This document shows, piece after piece, positions 17,014-26,452 of a DNA stretch of 64,000 nucleotides. A program made the translations under genes and the position numbers. The notes under the pieces were generated by a model. The model was not told where the DNA came from. It ran no database searches and saw only the letters and a list, made by a program, of their open reading frames with translations. The stretch covers positions 25,652 to 89,651 of the forward strand of contig CAMOEW010000003.1 in assembly GCA_946612625.1 (NCBI GenBank). The letters run 5' to 3'. Origin of the DNA: an uncultured Prevotella sp. Its GTDB lineage: Bacteria; Bacteroidota; Bacteroidia; Bacteroidales; Bacteroidaceae. How positions within the stretch are numbered: the first letter of the stretch is position 1; each line of letters opens with the position of its first letter.

Positions 17014-18809
17014 TTATTTGCTTTCTTTCTTTCGTTATGGTCGAGTATGATTTTTCGCATACGCATTGACTTAGGGGTCACCTCCACCAGCTCGTCTTCC
17101 TTGATATATTCAAGACACTCTTCAAGACTCATCACCGTCTTTGGGATGATACGAGCCTTGTCGTCGCTTCCAGAAGCACGCACGTTCGTAAGCTGTTTTG
17201 CCTTGCAGACATTGATGACGAGGTCTTTCTCATGAATATGTTCACCTACGACTTCACCCATATACACATCCTCACCCGGGTCGATGAAGAACTTGCCGCG
17301 GTCCTGCAGTTTGTCGATAGCATATGCATACGACTGTCCTGTCTCCATAGCAATGAGCGAGCCGTTGGAACGACGGTCAATGTCTCCCTTATACGGCTGA
17401 TATTCCTTATAGCGGTGAGCCATTATGGCTTCTCCCTGTGAAGCTGTAAGCACATTTGTTCGCAGTCCGATGATGCCGCGCGAGGGGATATCAAACTCTA
17501 TATTCACCCTGTCGCCCTGGCTCTCCATTGACGTCATTTCTCCTTTTCGCCGTGTCACCATATCAATCATCTTCGACGCGAATTCCTCAGGAACATTGAT
17601 GGTGAGTTCCTCTACTGGTTCGCACTTGACGCCGTCAATATCCTTATATATTACCTGCGGCTGTCCTACGGCAAGTTCATATCCCTCGCGCCGCATAGTT
17701 TCGACAAGCACGCTCAAATGGAGCACGCCACGACCACTAACCACCCACTTATCGGTAGAATCTTCGAACTGTTCAACGCGAAGTGCAAGATTTTTCTCCA
17801 GTTCTTTCTCCAGACGGTCGTTGATATGCCGTGAAGTGACAAACTTTCCTTCCTTGCCGAAGAACGGCGAGTCGTTAATCTGGAAGAGCATTGACATAGT
17901 GGGTTCGTCAATAGCAATCGGTGGCAGAGCATCGGGATTCTCGAAATCGCAGAGAGTGTCGCCAATCTCGAATTTCTCCAATCCTATTACTGCACATATA
18001 TCTCCGCAATCTACTATGTCGGTGCGCTGATGACCCATACCATCAAATGTATGAAGTTCCTTTATCTTGGTTTTTTCGATGCTGCCGTCGCGATGGCAAA
18101 TTGTCACCTGCTGTCCGTCTCGGAACGTTCCCCTATGCACCCTGCCCACGGCAATTCGTCCCGTATAACTTGAATAGTCAAGACTGGTGATAAGCATCTG
18201 CGGCGTACCCTCAATCTGCTTCGGTGCAGGAATCACCTCGACGATTTTGTCAAGCAGGTAAGTGATATTGTCGGTTGGCTTGTTATAGTCTTCGCTCATC
18301 CATCCGTTCTTGGCAGAACCATAAACGACAGGAAAGTCGAGTTGGTCTTCAGTAGCATTAAGCGAAAACATAAGGTCGAATACCATCTCATACACCTCTT
18401 CCGGGCGGCAGTTTGGTTTATCCACCTTGTTTACAACTACTATTGGTTTCAGCCCTATCTGCAATGCCTTCTGCAGCACGAATCGTGTCTGTGGCATTGG
18501 CCCCTCGAAAGCATCCACAAGTAGCAGACAACCGTCGGCCATATTCAGCACACGTTCCACTTCGCCTCCAAAGTCAGAGTGTCCCGGAGTGTCGATGATA
18601 TTAATTTTCGTTCCTTTCCAGTTGATGGAAACATTCTTCGAGAGGATAGTTATTCCGCGCTCGCGTTCCAAATCGTTGCTATCCAACACCTGGCTGCTCA
18701 GGTTCTGTCCCTCACGGAAAAGATTACCTGCCAGCATCATCTTATCGACCAATGTTGTCTTTCCATGATCGACGTGAGCTATAATTGCAATGTTTCTGAT
18801 GTCTTGCAT
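17007..18809 (-). CDS. typA: ribosome-associated GTPase TypA/BipA
   Basis: A 600-residue translational GTPase that helps 50S assembly and growth under stress. G1 AHVDHGKTT, the RERGITI switch, DTPGHSDFGGEVER (G3), NKVDKPNCRP (G4) and the later EF-G-like domains and C-terminal domain with IPSRGIIGLR and SNGSLIAMETG are all present at family-typical positions and length. It is transcribed alone from a promoter at 18834-18842, divergent from rpsO, and ends inside a large hairpin shared with the YfhO gene. Confidence 0.96.
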   Translation of the reverse strand: MQDIRNIAIIAHVDHGKTTLVDKMMLAGNLFREGQNLSSQVLDSNDLERERGITILSKNVSINWKGTKINIIDTPGHSDFGGEVERVLNMADGCLLLVDAFEGPMPQTRFVLQKALQIGLKPIVVVNKVDKPNCRPEEVYEMVFDLMFSLNATEDQLDFPVVYGSAKNGWMSEDYNKPTDNITYLLDKIVEVIPAPKQIEGTPQMLITSLDYSSYTGRIAVGRVHRGTFRDGQQVTICHRDGSIEKTKIKELHTFDGMGHQRTDIVDCGDICAVIGLEKFEIGDTLCDFENPDALPPIAIDEPTMSMLFQINDSPFFGKEGKFVTSRHINDRLEKELEKNLALRVEQFEDSTDKWVVSGRGVLHLSVLVETMRREGYELAVGQPQVIYKDIDGVKCEPVEELTINVPEEFASKMIDMVTRRKGEMTSMESQGDRVNIEFDIPSRGIIGLRTNVLTASQGEAIMAHRYKEYQPYKGDIDRRSNGSLIAMETGQSYAYAIDKLQDRGKFFIDPGEDVYMGEVVGEHIHEKDLVINVCKAKQLTNVRASGSDDKARIIPKTVMSLEECLEYIKEDELVEVTPKSMRMRKIILDHNERKKANKE

Positions 18810-18833
18810 TTTCCTTTTACCTTAAAAACGGGT

Positions 18834-18842
18834 GCAAAGGTA
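18834..18842 (-). promoter_or_regulatory. -7 promoter box of typA
   Basis: Minus-strand TACCTTTGC, giving a leader of about 21 nt before the typA ATG at 18809. Confidence 0.65.
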
Positions 18843-18861
18843 CAACTTTTTTCGGAAATTC

Positions 18862-18893
18862 TTGCTATATTCAGAAAAAAAGTGTACCTTTGC
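18862..18893 (+). promoter_or_regulatory. promoter of rpsO
   Basis: TTG at 18862-18864 and TACCTTTGC at 18885-18893, separated by 20 bp, match the phylum consensus well. Transcription should start near 18897. Confidence 0.8.
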
Positions 18894-18896
18894 AGC

Positions 18897-19001
18897 CGCA
18901 ATTCGGAAAATCCGAAACATTCGAAGTTGTGAACCGCCAGTGATTAGGCAGGAAAAGCAATCGAAGGATGTTATTGCACTAATTATTAATCACGTTTAAA
19001 A
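18897..19001 (+). promoter_or_regulatory. structured rpsO leader, possible S15 autoregulatory site
   Basis: The predicted 5' leader is about 105 nt, four to five times longer than others in the window. It can form a short hairpin from TTCGGA and TCCGAA (about 18902-18916) and a second arm closed by TTCGA and TCGAA with an inner GCC/GGC helix. S15 represses its own mRNA in several phyla by binding leader structures that differ between lineages. That such a site exists here is inference from length and folding only. Confidence 0.45.
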
Positions 19002-19271
19002 ATGTATTTAAACAAAGAAAAGAAGACTGAGATTTTCTCTCAGTATGGCAAGGATGCCAAGGACACAGGCTCAGTAGAAAGCCAGGTAGCGCTGCTTACC
19101 TATCGTATCACTCATTTGACAGACCACCTGAAGCAGAACCACAAGGATCATGTTACGGCTCGCAGCCTGACCATGCTCGTTGGTCGCCGTCGCAAGCTGT
19201 TGAAGTATCTCTATAACAGAGACATCAACCGCTATCGTGAACTTATCAAGGCTCTTGGTCTCCGCCACTAA
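19002..19271 (+). CDS. rpsO: 30S ribosomal protein S15
   Basis: An 89-residue protein of standard length that binds the central domain of 16S rRNA. The signature region (SLTMLVGRRRKLLKYL) and the GSVESQVALLTYRITHLTDHL helix are intact. It is monocistronic, with its own promoter, a long leader and a strong terminator. Confidence 0.98.
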   Translation: MYLNKEKKTEIFSQYGKDAKDTGSVESQVALLTYRITHLTDHLKQNHKDHVTARSLTMLVGRRRKLLKYLYNRDINRYRELIKALGLRH

Positions 19272-19289
19272 TCAGCGAGAGAAAACGAA

Positions 19290-19332
19290 AATATTAAAGG
19301 CTGCACCGAGGTGCAGCCTTTAATATTTTTTT
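19290..19332. terminator. rpsO intrinsic terminator
   Basis: A 17-bp perfect inverted repeat (19290-19306 with 19311-19327) with loop CGAG is followed by a T run. The convergent GH28 gene ends at 19347 and may use the same element in reverse. Confidence 0.92.
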
Positions 19333-19346
19333 CAGTCCTTGTCTTC

Positions 19347-20825
19347 TTACATCTTTCCGATGGTGACGCTGACGTTTTGCTTCTTTATATCCTTACAGTT
19401 GTTGAAGTAAGCGTCTTTTTCGGCAATAATGTCGATGTTCTTCAATGTAATGCCGTCGATAGGCATTTCTGGCAGTCCGTTGAACTCCATTGCCCTTCCT
19501 GCTCCTGCACATATAATATCCTGAATATGTATGTTGCGGAAGATAGGTGTGGTCTCATCAACAGGCTTTAGATCATTGGCAACGGCTGCCGTGCCGTCTT
19601 CATTGTTCTCCACTACCGACTTTCCATTGTAATACATATTAAATGTGATTGCATCGGCTTTAATCTGCATCATCGAGATACCCTTGATATATATGTTCTC
19701 GACAATACCGCCGCGCCCACGCTGGCTCTTGAAGCGCAGTCCTACGTCGGTACCAAGGAACTGGCAGTTCTGCACGCTGATGTTCCTCACGCCTCCACTC
19801 ATCTCTGAACCTACGACAAAACCTCCATGCCCGGCAAACACCGTACATCCATCCACAACAACATTCTCGCACGGACGAGCACGTCTGCGTCCGTCGGCAT
19901 CCTTTCCGCTCTTTATACAGATACCATCGTCGCCGGCATCGAAGCGTGAATTGATGATAAGAGCATTCTTGCACGACTCAAGGTCGAGGGCATCGCCGTT
20001 TTGTGCGTATGACGGATTGCGCACAAGCACGTCTTTGATAATCACGTTCTCGCACATCAGCGGATGGATGTTCCACGCTGGTGAGTTCTGGAAGATACAC
20101 CCTTCGAGCTTTACATTCTTACACTCGATGAAACTTACCATCACCGGGCGCAGGAAACGGCGTATGCTGTTCCACTCTGCGTCGCTCTTGATGTTCTGCG
20201 GCACATTCATCTGTGCCAATGCCTCACCCTTGGCATATCCTTCAGACGGCACCCAGTATGCTTTCTTCTTGTCAACTATACCTCCGCTGCTGGTGAAGTT
20301 GCTCCACTGCGAGTCGGTCACCTTAGCCTTCTTTACGGGTCGCCAGTACTGACCGTTTCCATCGATTACACCCTGCCCGGTAATTGCCACGTTGGTTGCA
20401 TTGCGGGCATTGATAGGCGACTGGCACCGCTTGGTGTCAAGTCCCTCAAACACTGTCTCTACAATAGGGTACAGGCTTTCATCGGGCACAAAAGTTATAA
20501 CAGCGCCGCTCATAACATGCAGGTTGATATTGCTCTTGAGCGTAATCGGACCGGTAAGCCACACGCCCTTCGGAACGACGAGCTTGCCGCCGCCCTTTTT
20601 CGTCAAGGCATCAATAGCCTTGGCAAAAGCCTCGGTACATAGCTTCGAGCCATTACCGACAGCTCCGAAATCCGTCAGGTTAACCTCATTATTTGGAAAA
20701 ACAGGGTCAGAAACTTCTGCCATCTTGAATGGCAAGTTCTGGGTGTACTGCTTGTACGGGTTGTCGGCATAAACAGCAATTGCCGCACATGCTACCACCA
20801 ACAGAGAAAAAAATTGTTTGTTCAT
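19347..20825 (-). CDS. secreted GH28 polygalacturonase
   Basis: A 492-residue glycoside hydrolase with a signal peptide (MNKQFFSLLVVACAAIAVYA) and a parallel beta-helix. Family 28 hallmarks are present: NGD at 276-278, the paired aspartates D299-D300 (AGDD), H333 (GHGG) and the R-x-K motif at 364-366 (RFK). It should hydrolyse galacturonosyl linkages in pectin outside the cytoplasm; whether it acts endo or exo is not clear. It has its own promoter and stands apart from the uronate operon at 2,099-5,955, which could use the products. Confidence 0.92.
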   Translation of the reverse strand: MNKQFFSLLVVACAAIAVYADNPYKQYTQNLPFKMAEVSDPVFPNNEVNLTDFGAVGNGSKLCTEAFAKAIDALTKKGGGKLVVPKGVWLTGPITLKSNINLHVMSGAVITFVPDESLYPIVETVFEGLDTKRCQSPINARNATNVAITGQGVIDGNGQYWRPVKKAKVTDSQWSNFTSSGGIVDKKKAYWVPSEGYAKGEALAQMNVPQNIKSDAEWNSIRRFLRPVMVSFIECKNVKLEGCIFQNSPAWNIHPLMCENVIIKDVLVRNPSYAQNGDALDLESCKNALIINSRFDAGDDGICIKSGKDADGRRRARPCENVVVDGCTVFAGHGGFVVGSEMSGGVRNISVQNCQFLGTDVGLRFKSQRGRGGIVENIYIKGISMMQIKADAITFNMYYNGKSVVENNEDGTAAVANDLKPVDETTPIFRNIHIQDIICAGAGRAMEFNGLPEMPIDGITLKNIDIIAEKDAYFNNCKDIKKQNVSVTIGKM

Positions 20826-20851
20826 TTTGAGTAGATTTAGTTATTTTGGCA

Positions 20852-20859
20852 CAAAGTTA
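20852..20859 (-). promoter_or_regulatory. -7 promoter box of GH28 gene
   Basis: Minus-strand TAACTTTG, with a predicted leader of about 22 nt. Confidence 0.55.
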
Positions 20860-20879
20860 GCAAATAAATCTGACAACGA

Positions 20880-21320
20880 CTAATTTTTCGGCAAAAAAAT
20901 CTCTCTCAGTGGGATATTAACAAATTCACGTTGATTAATCAGCGGGTGTGGTATGACAAGATCTGGAGTGTCAAGCGATATATCATCATATAATAATATG
21001 TCGATGTCGATAATCCTGTCATGATATACCGGCTTTCCGCTCCCGTCGCGCGACGATTTCTGCCGTCGTCCCATCTCAATTTCAATTTTCTGCGTTATGT
21101 CAAGCACTTCGTGAGGCGAAAGCGACGTGGAACAGCAGACTACGGCATTGACAAAGCTGTTGTCGGATTGGAATCCCCAAGGCTCGGAGAAATAAAGAGC
21201 CGATTGGCGCATTACTGCGCCCACCAGCTCTCTGATTCTCTTTACAGCTTCACGTATGTTCGCCTCCTTGTCGCCGAGGTTGGTTCCCAGGCCCAGATAG
21301 ACAACATGCGCAGCTCCCAT
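20880..21320 (-). CDS. folK: HPPK, folate pathway pyrophosphokinase
   Basis: A 146-residue 6-hydroxymethyl-dihydropterin pyrophosphokinase that transfers pyrophosphate from ATP in folate synthesis. LGLGTNLGDKEANI at the start, the EPWGFQSDNSFVNAV pterin region, and RIIDIDILLYD with its metal-binding aspartates identify it. It is the last gene of the ftsX-DUF3098-uppP-truB-queA-folK run, 40 bp after queA. Confidence 0.94.
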   Translation of the reverse strand: MGAAHVVYLGLGTNLGDKEANIREAVKRIRELVGAVMRQSALYFSEPWGFQSDNSFVNAVVCCSTSLSPHEVLDITQKIEIEMGRRQKSSRDGSGKPVYHDRIIDIDILLYDDISLDTPDLVIPHPLINQREFVNIPLREIFLPKN

Positions 21321-21360
21321 TATCTATTTTTCCGTTACCGATTATCCATTAGCGAAGCGC

Positions 21361-22503
21361 TCAGTCGTCGAGGATAAGCATACAGTCGCCGTAGCACCCG
21401 AACTTATACCCGTTCTTGACCGCTTGGTTATAGGCTTCATATACAAGGTCATAGCCTCCGAAAGCAGCCGTTGACATCATCATCGGCGACTCAGGATGAT
21501 AGAAGTTTGCCATCATTGCAGTGGCAAGCCCGAACTCGTATGGCGGGAAGATAAACTTGTTGGTCCATCCGTCATATTCTTTCAGCAATCCGTCGGTACC
21601 TACAGCCGTTTCTGTGGCACGCATGGTGCTGGTGCCTACGATACACACGTTCTTACCATCGGCTTTTGCCCGGTTTACGAGATTGCAAGCCTCCTGAGAA
21701 ACCACCATCTGCTCTGAACTCATCTTATGCTTTGTCAGGTCTTCCACCTCTATAGGATCAAAATTGCCAAGACCGCAGTGCAAGGTGACGAACGCCGGAC
21801 TGATGCCGCGTATCTCCATCATCTTCATCATCTCGCGGCTAAAATGCAACCCCGTTGCGGGTGCCGTCACAGCACCTTCGTTTCTCGCAAAGATGGTCTG
21901 GAAATTTTCGATATCATCGGAAGTATATGGACGATTGTCAACGATATAGCGTGGCAGCGGCGACTCCCCGAGAGCAAAGAGCTCACGCTTGAACTCGTCG
22001 TGCGGACAGTCGTAAAGGAATCGCAGCGTACGCCCACGGCTCGTGGTATTGTCGATAACCTCGGCAACCATAGGTCCGTCGTCCTCAAAGAACAGCTTGT
22101 TACCGATACGAATCTTGCGCGCCGGTTCTACAAGCACATCCCACAGCCGCAACTCTTCGTTAAGCTCACGCAGCAGGAACACCTCGATCTTAGCATCCGT
22201 CTTCTCCTTCGTACCGTACAACCTCGCCGGAAACACCTTCGTGTCGTTGAAGACAAAGACATCGCCCTCGCCAAAATATTTCAAGCTGTCGCGGAAAGTG
22301 AGGAAATGCTCCGTGTCGTTCCCTTTAGCATCTTTCTGGAACATTTCTATCCGCTCACTCTTTCGGTGTACGAGCATCAGCCGGCATTCATCGCGATGAT
22401 AGATTTTATCTACTGTACCATCCTCATTCTTAAAGACGCGGCACGACGGCTCAAGAGCCACCAGCTCTTCCGGCAGTCTGAATTTAAACTGTGATAGTTT
22501 CAT
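21361..22503 (-). CDS. queA: tRNA ribosyltransferase-isomerase QueA
   Basis: A 380-residue enzyme that moves the ribosyl part of SAM onto preQ1 at position 34 of tRNAs, forming epoxyqueuosine. Family segments include [30 protein letters not shown] and [13 protein letters not shown], with a closing region [12 protein letters not shown]. The ATG at 22503 gives the usual MKLSQFKF start; the reading frame extends 13 codons further but without support. It lies 53 bp after truB. Confidence 0.94.
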   Translation of the reverse strand: MKLSQFKFRLPEELVALEPSCRVFKNEDGTVDKIYHRDECRLMLVHRKSERIEMFQKDAKGNDTEHFLTFRDSLKYFGEGDVFVFNDTKVFPARLYGTKEKTDAKIEVFLLRELNEELRLWDVLVEPARKIRIGNKLFFEDDGPMVAEVIDNTTSRGRTLRFLYDCPHDEFKRELFALGESPLPRYIVDNRPYTSDDIENFQTIFARNEGAVTAPATGLHFSREMMKMMEIRGISPAFVTLHCGLGNFDPIEVEDLTKHKMSSEQMVVSQEACNLVNRAKADGKNVCIVGTSTMRATETAVGTDGLLKEYDGWTNKFIFPPYEFGLATAMMANFYHPESPMMMSTAAFGGYDLVYEAYNQAVKNGYKFGCYGDCMLILDD

Positions 22504-22556
22504 GTGTATCCTTCTTTCTTGATTCTTTCCTATGCGGCGCATGGAAGCACCGCCTG

Positions 22557-23252
22557 CTAATTCTCAATTTTCTCTAACCAGTCTGGAATATCATCCATCT
22601 TGATGCAGTCTTCCAACCGCACATTACCTACACGAGTGCGACACAACGCCGTAAGGTAGGCACCGCTTCCGAGAGCTTTGCCGATATCTCGAGCCAGCGA
22701 ACGTATGTACGTACCCTTTCCGCATACCACACGGATGCTCATCCGCATCGTCACAGGATTGAAATCCGTCAGCTCAATCTCTTCAATATGTACAGGCTTT
22801 GCCACCAGCTGTACGTCTTGACCACTGCGTTTCAGTTTATATGCTCTGTCGCCTCCTATCTTGCAAGCTGAATAGGCCGGCGGCACCTGCATTATATCGC
22901 CCACGAAGCCGCCAATGGTTTTCCGTATCAGCTCTTCGCTGATATGCGCTGTAGGATATGTCTTATCGACGTCGTGTTCCATGTCGAAACTCGCTGTCGT
23001 GGCTCCGAGCTGAAGGGTGGCGATGTATTCTTTTTCGTGCAGCTGCAGCGACTCTATCTCCTTGGTCTTCTTTCCTGTACATAGTATCAGCACGCCTGTG
23101 GCAAGCGGGTCAAGTGTTCCGGCATGTCCGGTTTTCACTCGCTTCACACCGGCCTTCATAGAGATGAGATAGCGCACCCGTGCGAGCGCACCGAAACTCG
23201 ACATCCTATATGGCTTGTCCAAGTATATGTATTCTCCTTCTACGAAATTCAT
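22557..23252 (-). CDS. truB: tRNA pseudouridine(55) synthase
   Basis: A 231-residue enzyme that makes pseudouridine 55 in the T-loop of tRNAs. The catalytic aspartate is D48 in [14 protein letters not shown]; the EYIATLQLG and [12 protein letters not shown] segments and the [13 protein letters not shown] motif follow. It lacks an extended C-terminal PUA domain, as is common in this phylum. Its ATG directly abuts the uppP stop codon. Confidence 0.95.
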   Translation of the reverse strand: MNFVEGEYIYLDKPYRMSSFGALARVRYLISMKAGVKRVKTGHAGTLDPLATGVLILCTGKKTKEIESLQLHEKEYIATLQLGATTASFDMEHDVDKTYPTAHISEELIRKTIGGFVGDIMQVPPAYSACKIGGDRAYKLKRSGQDVQLVAKPVHIEEIELTDFNPVTMRMSIRVVCGKGTYIRSLARDIGKALGSGAYLTALCRTRVGNVRLEDCIKMDDIPDWLEKIEN

Positions 23253-24110
23253 TTAATCTACCATTGCCAACGACTGACCGGATATGAGCAGTGCCAAAAT
23301 GATGCCACCCACAATGATTCGATACCACCCAAACGCCTTGAAACCGTATTTCGACACAAAGTCAACAAACCATTTCATGGCAAGCAATGCCACAATGAAC
23401 GACACCACGCATCCCACAATGAGCATAGTGATATTATGCGTCGTTGCCCATGTCCCACCCTCTTTCATCAGGTCGAGCAGGTCGAGTAGCGTTGCTCCTG
23501 CCATTGTAGGCACGGCAAGAAAGAACGAGAACTCGGCGGCAGCCCTGCGTGTAAGTCCTTGTGCCATGCCGCCCACGATGGTAGCCATCGAACGCGACAC
23601 TCCCGGAATGACCGAGATGCACTGGAATAGTCCCACGTTGAACGCCCGCTTCTCGTTCATCTTGTTGGCCTCGCTGCCTTTATTGAAAATACGGTCGCAG
23701 TAGAGCATGAACACACCTCCCACGACAAGCATGACAGCCACCACCCAAACCGAGTCGAGCAGCCAGTCGAGCAGTCCCGACTTCTTTGCAACCAGGCCGA
23801 TGACCACAGCCGGTATCACTCCGACGATAAGCAGCCAGTAGAAATAAAACCTGTGCTTCAGTTTCTGCAATGTGCTGCTTCCCTCCGGTGCTGGAGTGTT
23901 GTCGAAGATGAAAAAGCGTTTCCAGTATAGGCACACCACCGAGAGGATGGCGCCAAACTGTATGATAAACGTGAACGCATGCACAAACTCATCGCCTTGT
24001 GGCACACCAAGCAGGTTCTGCGTTATAATCATGTGTCCTGTAGATGACACAGGAAGGAACTCAGTCAGTCCCTCAACAATACTGATAATAATTGTCTGCC
24101 AAAGATCCAT
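23253..24110 (-). CDS. uppP: undecaprenyl-diphosphatase UppP/BacA
   Basis: A 285-residue membrane enzyme that recycles undecaprenyl diphosphate for peptidoglycan and other envelope polymers. The two catalytic motifs EGLTEFLPVSSTGH (residues 13-26) and PGVSRSMATIVGGM are intact. Seven to eight hydrophobic segments are visible. It sits between the DUF3098 gene (8 bp gap) and truB (no gap). Confidence 0.95.
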   Translation of the reverse strand: MDLWQTIIISIVEGLTEFLPVSSTGHMIITQNLLGVPQGDEFVHAFTFIIQFGAILSVVCLYWKRFFIFDNTPAPEGSSTLQKLKHRFYFYWLLIVGVIPAVVIGLVAKKSGLLDWLLDSVWVVAVMLVVGGVFMLYCDRIFNKGSEANKMNEKRAFNVGLFQCISVIPGVSRSMATIVGGMAQGLTRRAAAEFSFFLAVPTMAGATLLDLLDLMKEGGTWATTHNITMLIVGCVVSFIVALLAMKWFVDFVSKYGFKAFGWYRIIVGGIILALLISGQSLAMVD

Positions 24111-24118
24111 TTACTACT

Positions 24119-24361
24119 TCACTCCTTTTCTTCTTTAGTCCCTTTCGGTTTCTTAACAATAGCGTAGATAATCGACAAGAAGCCCAGAAGACATACCACC
24201 GGGGCTACCTTTACTCTCCGTGCACTGAAGATGTCGGGATTGTACGCCTCATCGGTAGAGCCCGGACCGCTCATCAACAGGAATCCGATGATTACGACCA
24301 CCATGCCTATAGCCAGCAACATGTAGTTGGTGCGGTCGAATGCCAAGTTTTTTCTATCCAT
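24119..24361 (-). CDS. DUF3098 small membrane protein
   Basis: An 80-residue protein with two transmembrane helices and a conserved loop GSTDEAYNPDIFSARRVKVAP. This matches DUF3098, a Bacteroidota family nearly always found next to ftsX and uppP. Its function is not known. The fixed position suggests a part in division or envelope assembly, but that is inference. Confidence 0.85.
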   Translation of the reverse strand: MDRKNLAFDRTNYMLLAIGMVVVIIGFLLMSGPGSTDEAYNPDIFSARRVKVAPVVCLLGFLSIIYAIVKKPKGTKEEKE

Positions 24362-24392
24362 AGATATATTTTTATTTCTTAATTATTAACTT

Positions 24393-25271
24393 CTAAATCT
24401 TATACAAATCCCCCGCCCTCATTCTCAGGAATTTCCCTACCGAAAGATACGAGCTGAGCGTTGTGATTACGATGCCAAAGACAAACACTGCCACGCCTAC
24501 GATTGCGAGTTCAACCCACGATACGAGTGTAAGTATTCCGGGGTTCTGCACATACAGCCCATAGAATCCCACAGAAAGAAAGCAACATGCCAGGAAGGCT
24601 GCCACCACTCCTACTATTAGGGCTCTTCTGACAAACGGCCATCTGATGAATCCCCACGAAGCCCCCACAAGTTTCATCGTATGTATGAGGAAGCGGCGCG
24701 AATAGATGCCCAACCTCACGGTATTGTTAATCAGCGCAAACGAAATAAACGTCAGTAGAAGTGCCAGCACAAGCAGTATGAGGCTGAACTTTCGCAGGTT
24801 GCTGTTCACCTTGTCCATCAGGTCAACCTGATAGTCAACATCAGTAATGGCGGGATTCGCCTTCAATTCCTTCGAAATCCACTTCAGTGAATCCTTGTTG
24901 GCATAGTCGGCTTTCAGCTGCATTTCGATAGTGGCGGGAAAGGGATTAAACCCTATGAACTCCGACGGGTCGCTGCCCAAAGCCTTGCTTTGCTCACGGT
25001 TTGCCTGTTCCTTGCTGATATAGTCTATCTGCTTAGCATACGGACGGTGGTATATGTCGCGCACAAGCAGATGACCATCATTGACTGTGAGAGTGTCGTT
25101 GACTACTGCTGTAACCATAAAGTTCTCCCTAAAGTATTTCGAGAGGTTGTGTGCCGTCAGTACAGAGAACACCACCAACCCCAGTAGCACGAGCACCATC
25201 GATGTACTTATACACAACGTAACAACCTGCAAACCACGATGTCCACTGGCATTTCTTGACTTTCTTCTCAT
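24393..25271 (-). CDS. ftsX: cell division protein FtsX
   Basis: A 292-residue integral membrane protein with one N-terminal transmembrane helix, a large periplasmic loop (about 45-165) and three C-terminal helices, the standard FtsX plan. With the ATPase FtsE it activates peptidoglycan hydrolases at division. LGIYSRRFLIHTMKLVGAS matches the conserved region before the third helix. ftsE is not adjacent, as in many Bacteroidota. It heads the six-gene operon. Confidence 0.92.
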   Translation of the reverse strand: MRRKSRNASGHRGLQVVTLCISTSMVLVLLGLVVFSVLTAHNLSKYFRENFMVTAVVNDTLTVNDGHLLVRDIYHRPYAKQIDYISKEQANREQSKALGSDPSEFIGFNPFPATIEMQLKADYANKDSLKWISKELKANPAITDVDYQVDLMDKVNSNLRKFSLILLVLALLLTFISFALINNTVRLGIYSRRFLIHTMKLVGASWGFIRWPFVRRALIVGVVAAFLACCFLSVGFYGLYVQNPGILTLVSWVELAIVGVAVFVFGIVITTLSSYLSVGKFLRMRAGDLYKI

Positions 25272-25302
25272 TCGCTCTTGTGTCTTTTAAGCCGAAATTG
25301 CT

Positions 25303-25334
25303 GCAAAATTAGCAATTTTTCCATTAACAATCAA
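25303..25334 (-). promoter_or_regulatory. promoter of ftsX operon
   Basis: Minus-strand -7 box TAATTTTGC at 25303-25311 with TTG at 25332-25334, 20 bp upstream. The leader before the ATG at 25271 is about 28 nt. Confidence 0.7.
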
Positions 25335-25375
25335 GGAATTAATATTAATTAACCTGCATTCTCTAAAATATTATG

Positions 25376-25384
25376 TACCTTTGC
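25376..25384 (+). promoter_or_regulatory. -7 promoter box of radical SAM gene
   Basis: TACCTTTGC, divergent from the ftsX promoter. The leader before the ATG at 25424 is about 37 nt. Confidence 0.65.
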
Positions 25385-25423
25385 ATCTGAAATTTAAAAT
25401 TTATCAAATAGTAAATTGTATAT

Positions 25424-26200
25424 ATGACAGTAATATATCCATCGCCCATCTTCGGGCCCGTACATAGCCGTCGCTTAGGCGTTTCTTTGGGCATCAATCT
25501 TCTCCCTTCCGACGGAAAGGTATGCACGTTCGACTGTATCTACTGCGAATGTGGCTACAACGACCAGCGCCGGCCTAAGGCAAAGATGCCTACACGCGAA
25601 GAGGTAGCAGCGGCACTTGAGGCAAAGCTGAAAGACATGCAGGCCAACGGTCCGCACCCCGACGTGCTTACATTTGCCGGCAATGGCGAGCCGACAGCCA
25701 ATCCTCACTTCCCGGAAATTATCGACGACGTAATCCGACTGCGCGATAAGTATTTCCCCAATGCTAAGGTCAGCGTTCTTTCAAATGCCACACTCTCCTA
25801 TCGTCAGCAAATTCACGCAGCTCTGATGAAGGTTGACAACAACATACAGAAACTCGACACCGTCAGTCCTGCATATATAAATAAGGTGGACCGACCTGTG
25901 GGCGACGGCTATAATGTAGATGCCGTCATCGACAGTCTGAAGCGCTTCCGGGGGCACTGCATCATCCAGACGATGTTCATGAAGGGCGAGTTTGAGGGCG
26001 AAAGCGTTGACAATACTACCGAAGAATACGTAAATCCGTGGCTTAAAGCGGTAACGGAAATAAAACCACAGGAAGTAATGGTATATACCATCGACCGCGA
26101 GACTCCCGCCCATCATCTTCAGAAAGCCACACACGAGGAACTTGACAGCATTCGCGAACGCGTTGTTGCTGCCGGCATCCCTTGCCAGGCCAGTTACTGA
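25424..26200 (+). CDS. radical SAM protein (COG0731-like)
   Basis: A 258-residue iron-sulfur enzyme. The cluster cysteines are C34, C38 and C41 (CTFDCIYC), and GNGEPTANP is the SAM-binding GGE-like motif. The N-terminal PSPIFGPVHSRRLGVSLGINLLP is typical of the COG0731 group, whose members are related to wybutosine-type enzymes but in bacteria have no settled function. There is no SPASM or other extra domain. It is transcribed alone and followed by a 41-bp tandem repeat array. Confidence 0.85.
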   Translation: MTVIYPSPIFGPVHSRRLGVSLGINLLPSDGKVCTFDCIYCECGYNDQRRPKAKMPTREEVAAALEAKLKDMQANGPHPDVLTFAGNGEPTANPHFPEIIDDVIRLRDKYFPNAKVSVLSNATLSYRQQIHAALMKVDNNIQKLDTVSPAYINKVDRPVGDGYNVDAVIDSLKRFRGHCIIQTMFMKGEFEGESVDNTTEEYVNPWLKAVTEIKPQEVMVYTIDRETPAHHLQKATHEELDSIRERVVAAGIPCQASY

Positions 26201-26201
26201 C

Positions 26202-26378
26202 GACAGCATTTCCATGATTTCGGAATTCCTATCGTTCGGAATGACAGCATTTCCATGATTTCGGAATTAGCGTCGCTCCGAACGACAGCATTTCCACAAT
26301 TCAGGAATTCCCGTCGTTCGGAATGACAGCTTTTCCGCAATCTCAGAATTCACGATGTTCAGAACGACAGTATTTTCT
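26202..26378. repeat. 41-bp degenerate tandem repeat array
   Basis: Units beginning GACAGCATTTCC start at 26202, 26243, 26284 and 26325, with a partial fifth at 26366: the period is exactly 41 bp. Each unit has an imperfect inverted core (TTTCC, about 7 nt, GGAA). No unit-to-unit spacer exists and no frame is open through the array. A related core occurs in the hairpin at 63943-63982. Confidence 0.9.
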
Positions 26379-26396
26379 GCGGCCAGACATACTTTA

Positions 26397-26436
26397 AAAC
26401 AAAACAGACGGGAAATTCTCGCCTGTTTTATCTTAA
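26397..26436. terminator. hairpin terminator between convergent genes
   Basis: AAAACAG and CTGTTTT, with a partly paired inner segment, form a hairpin with A- and T-rich flanks. It lies just past the stop of the minus-strand gene at 26453 and after the repeat array. Confidence 0.65.
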
Positions 26437-26452
26437 TTTAATTAATCTTTTC

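Noticed and set aside
26202..26378. CRISPR array
   Set aside because: Units are contiguous with no unique spacers, the repeats are degenerate, and no cas genes are near.
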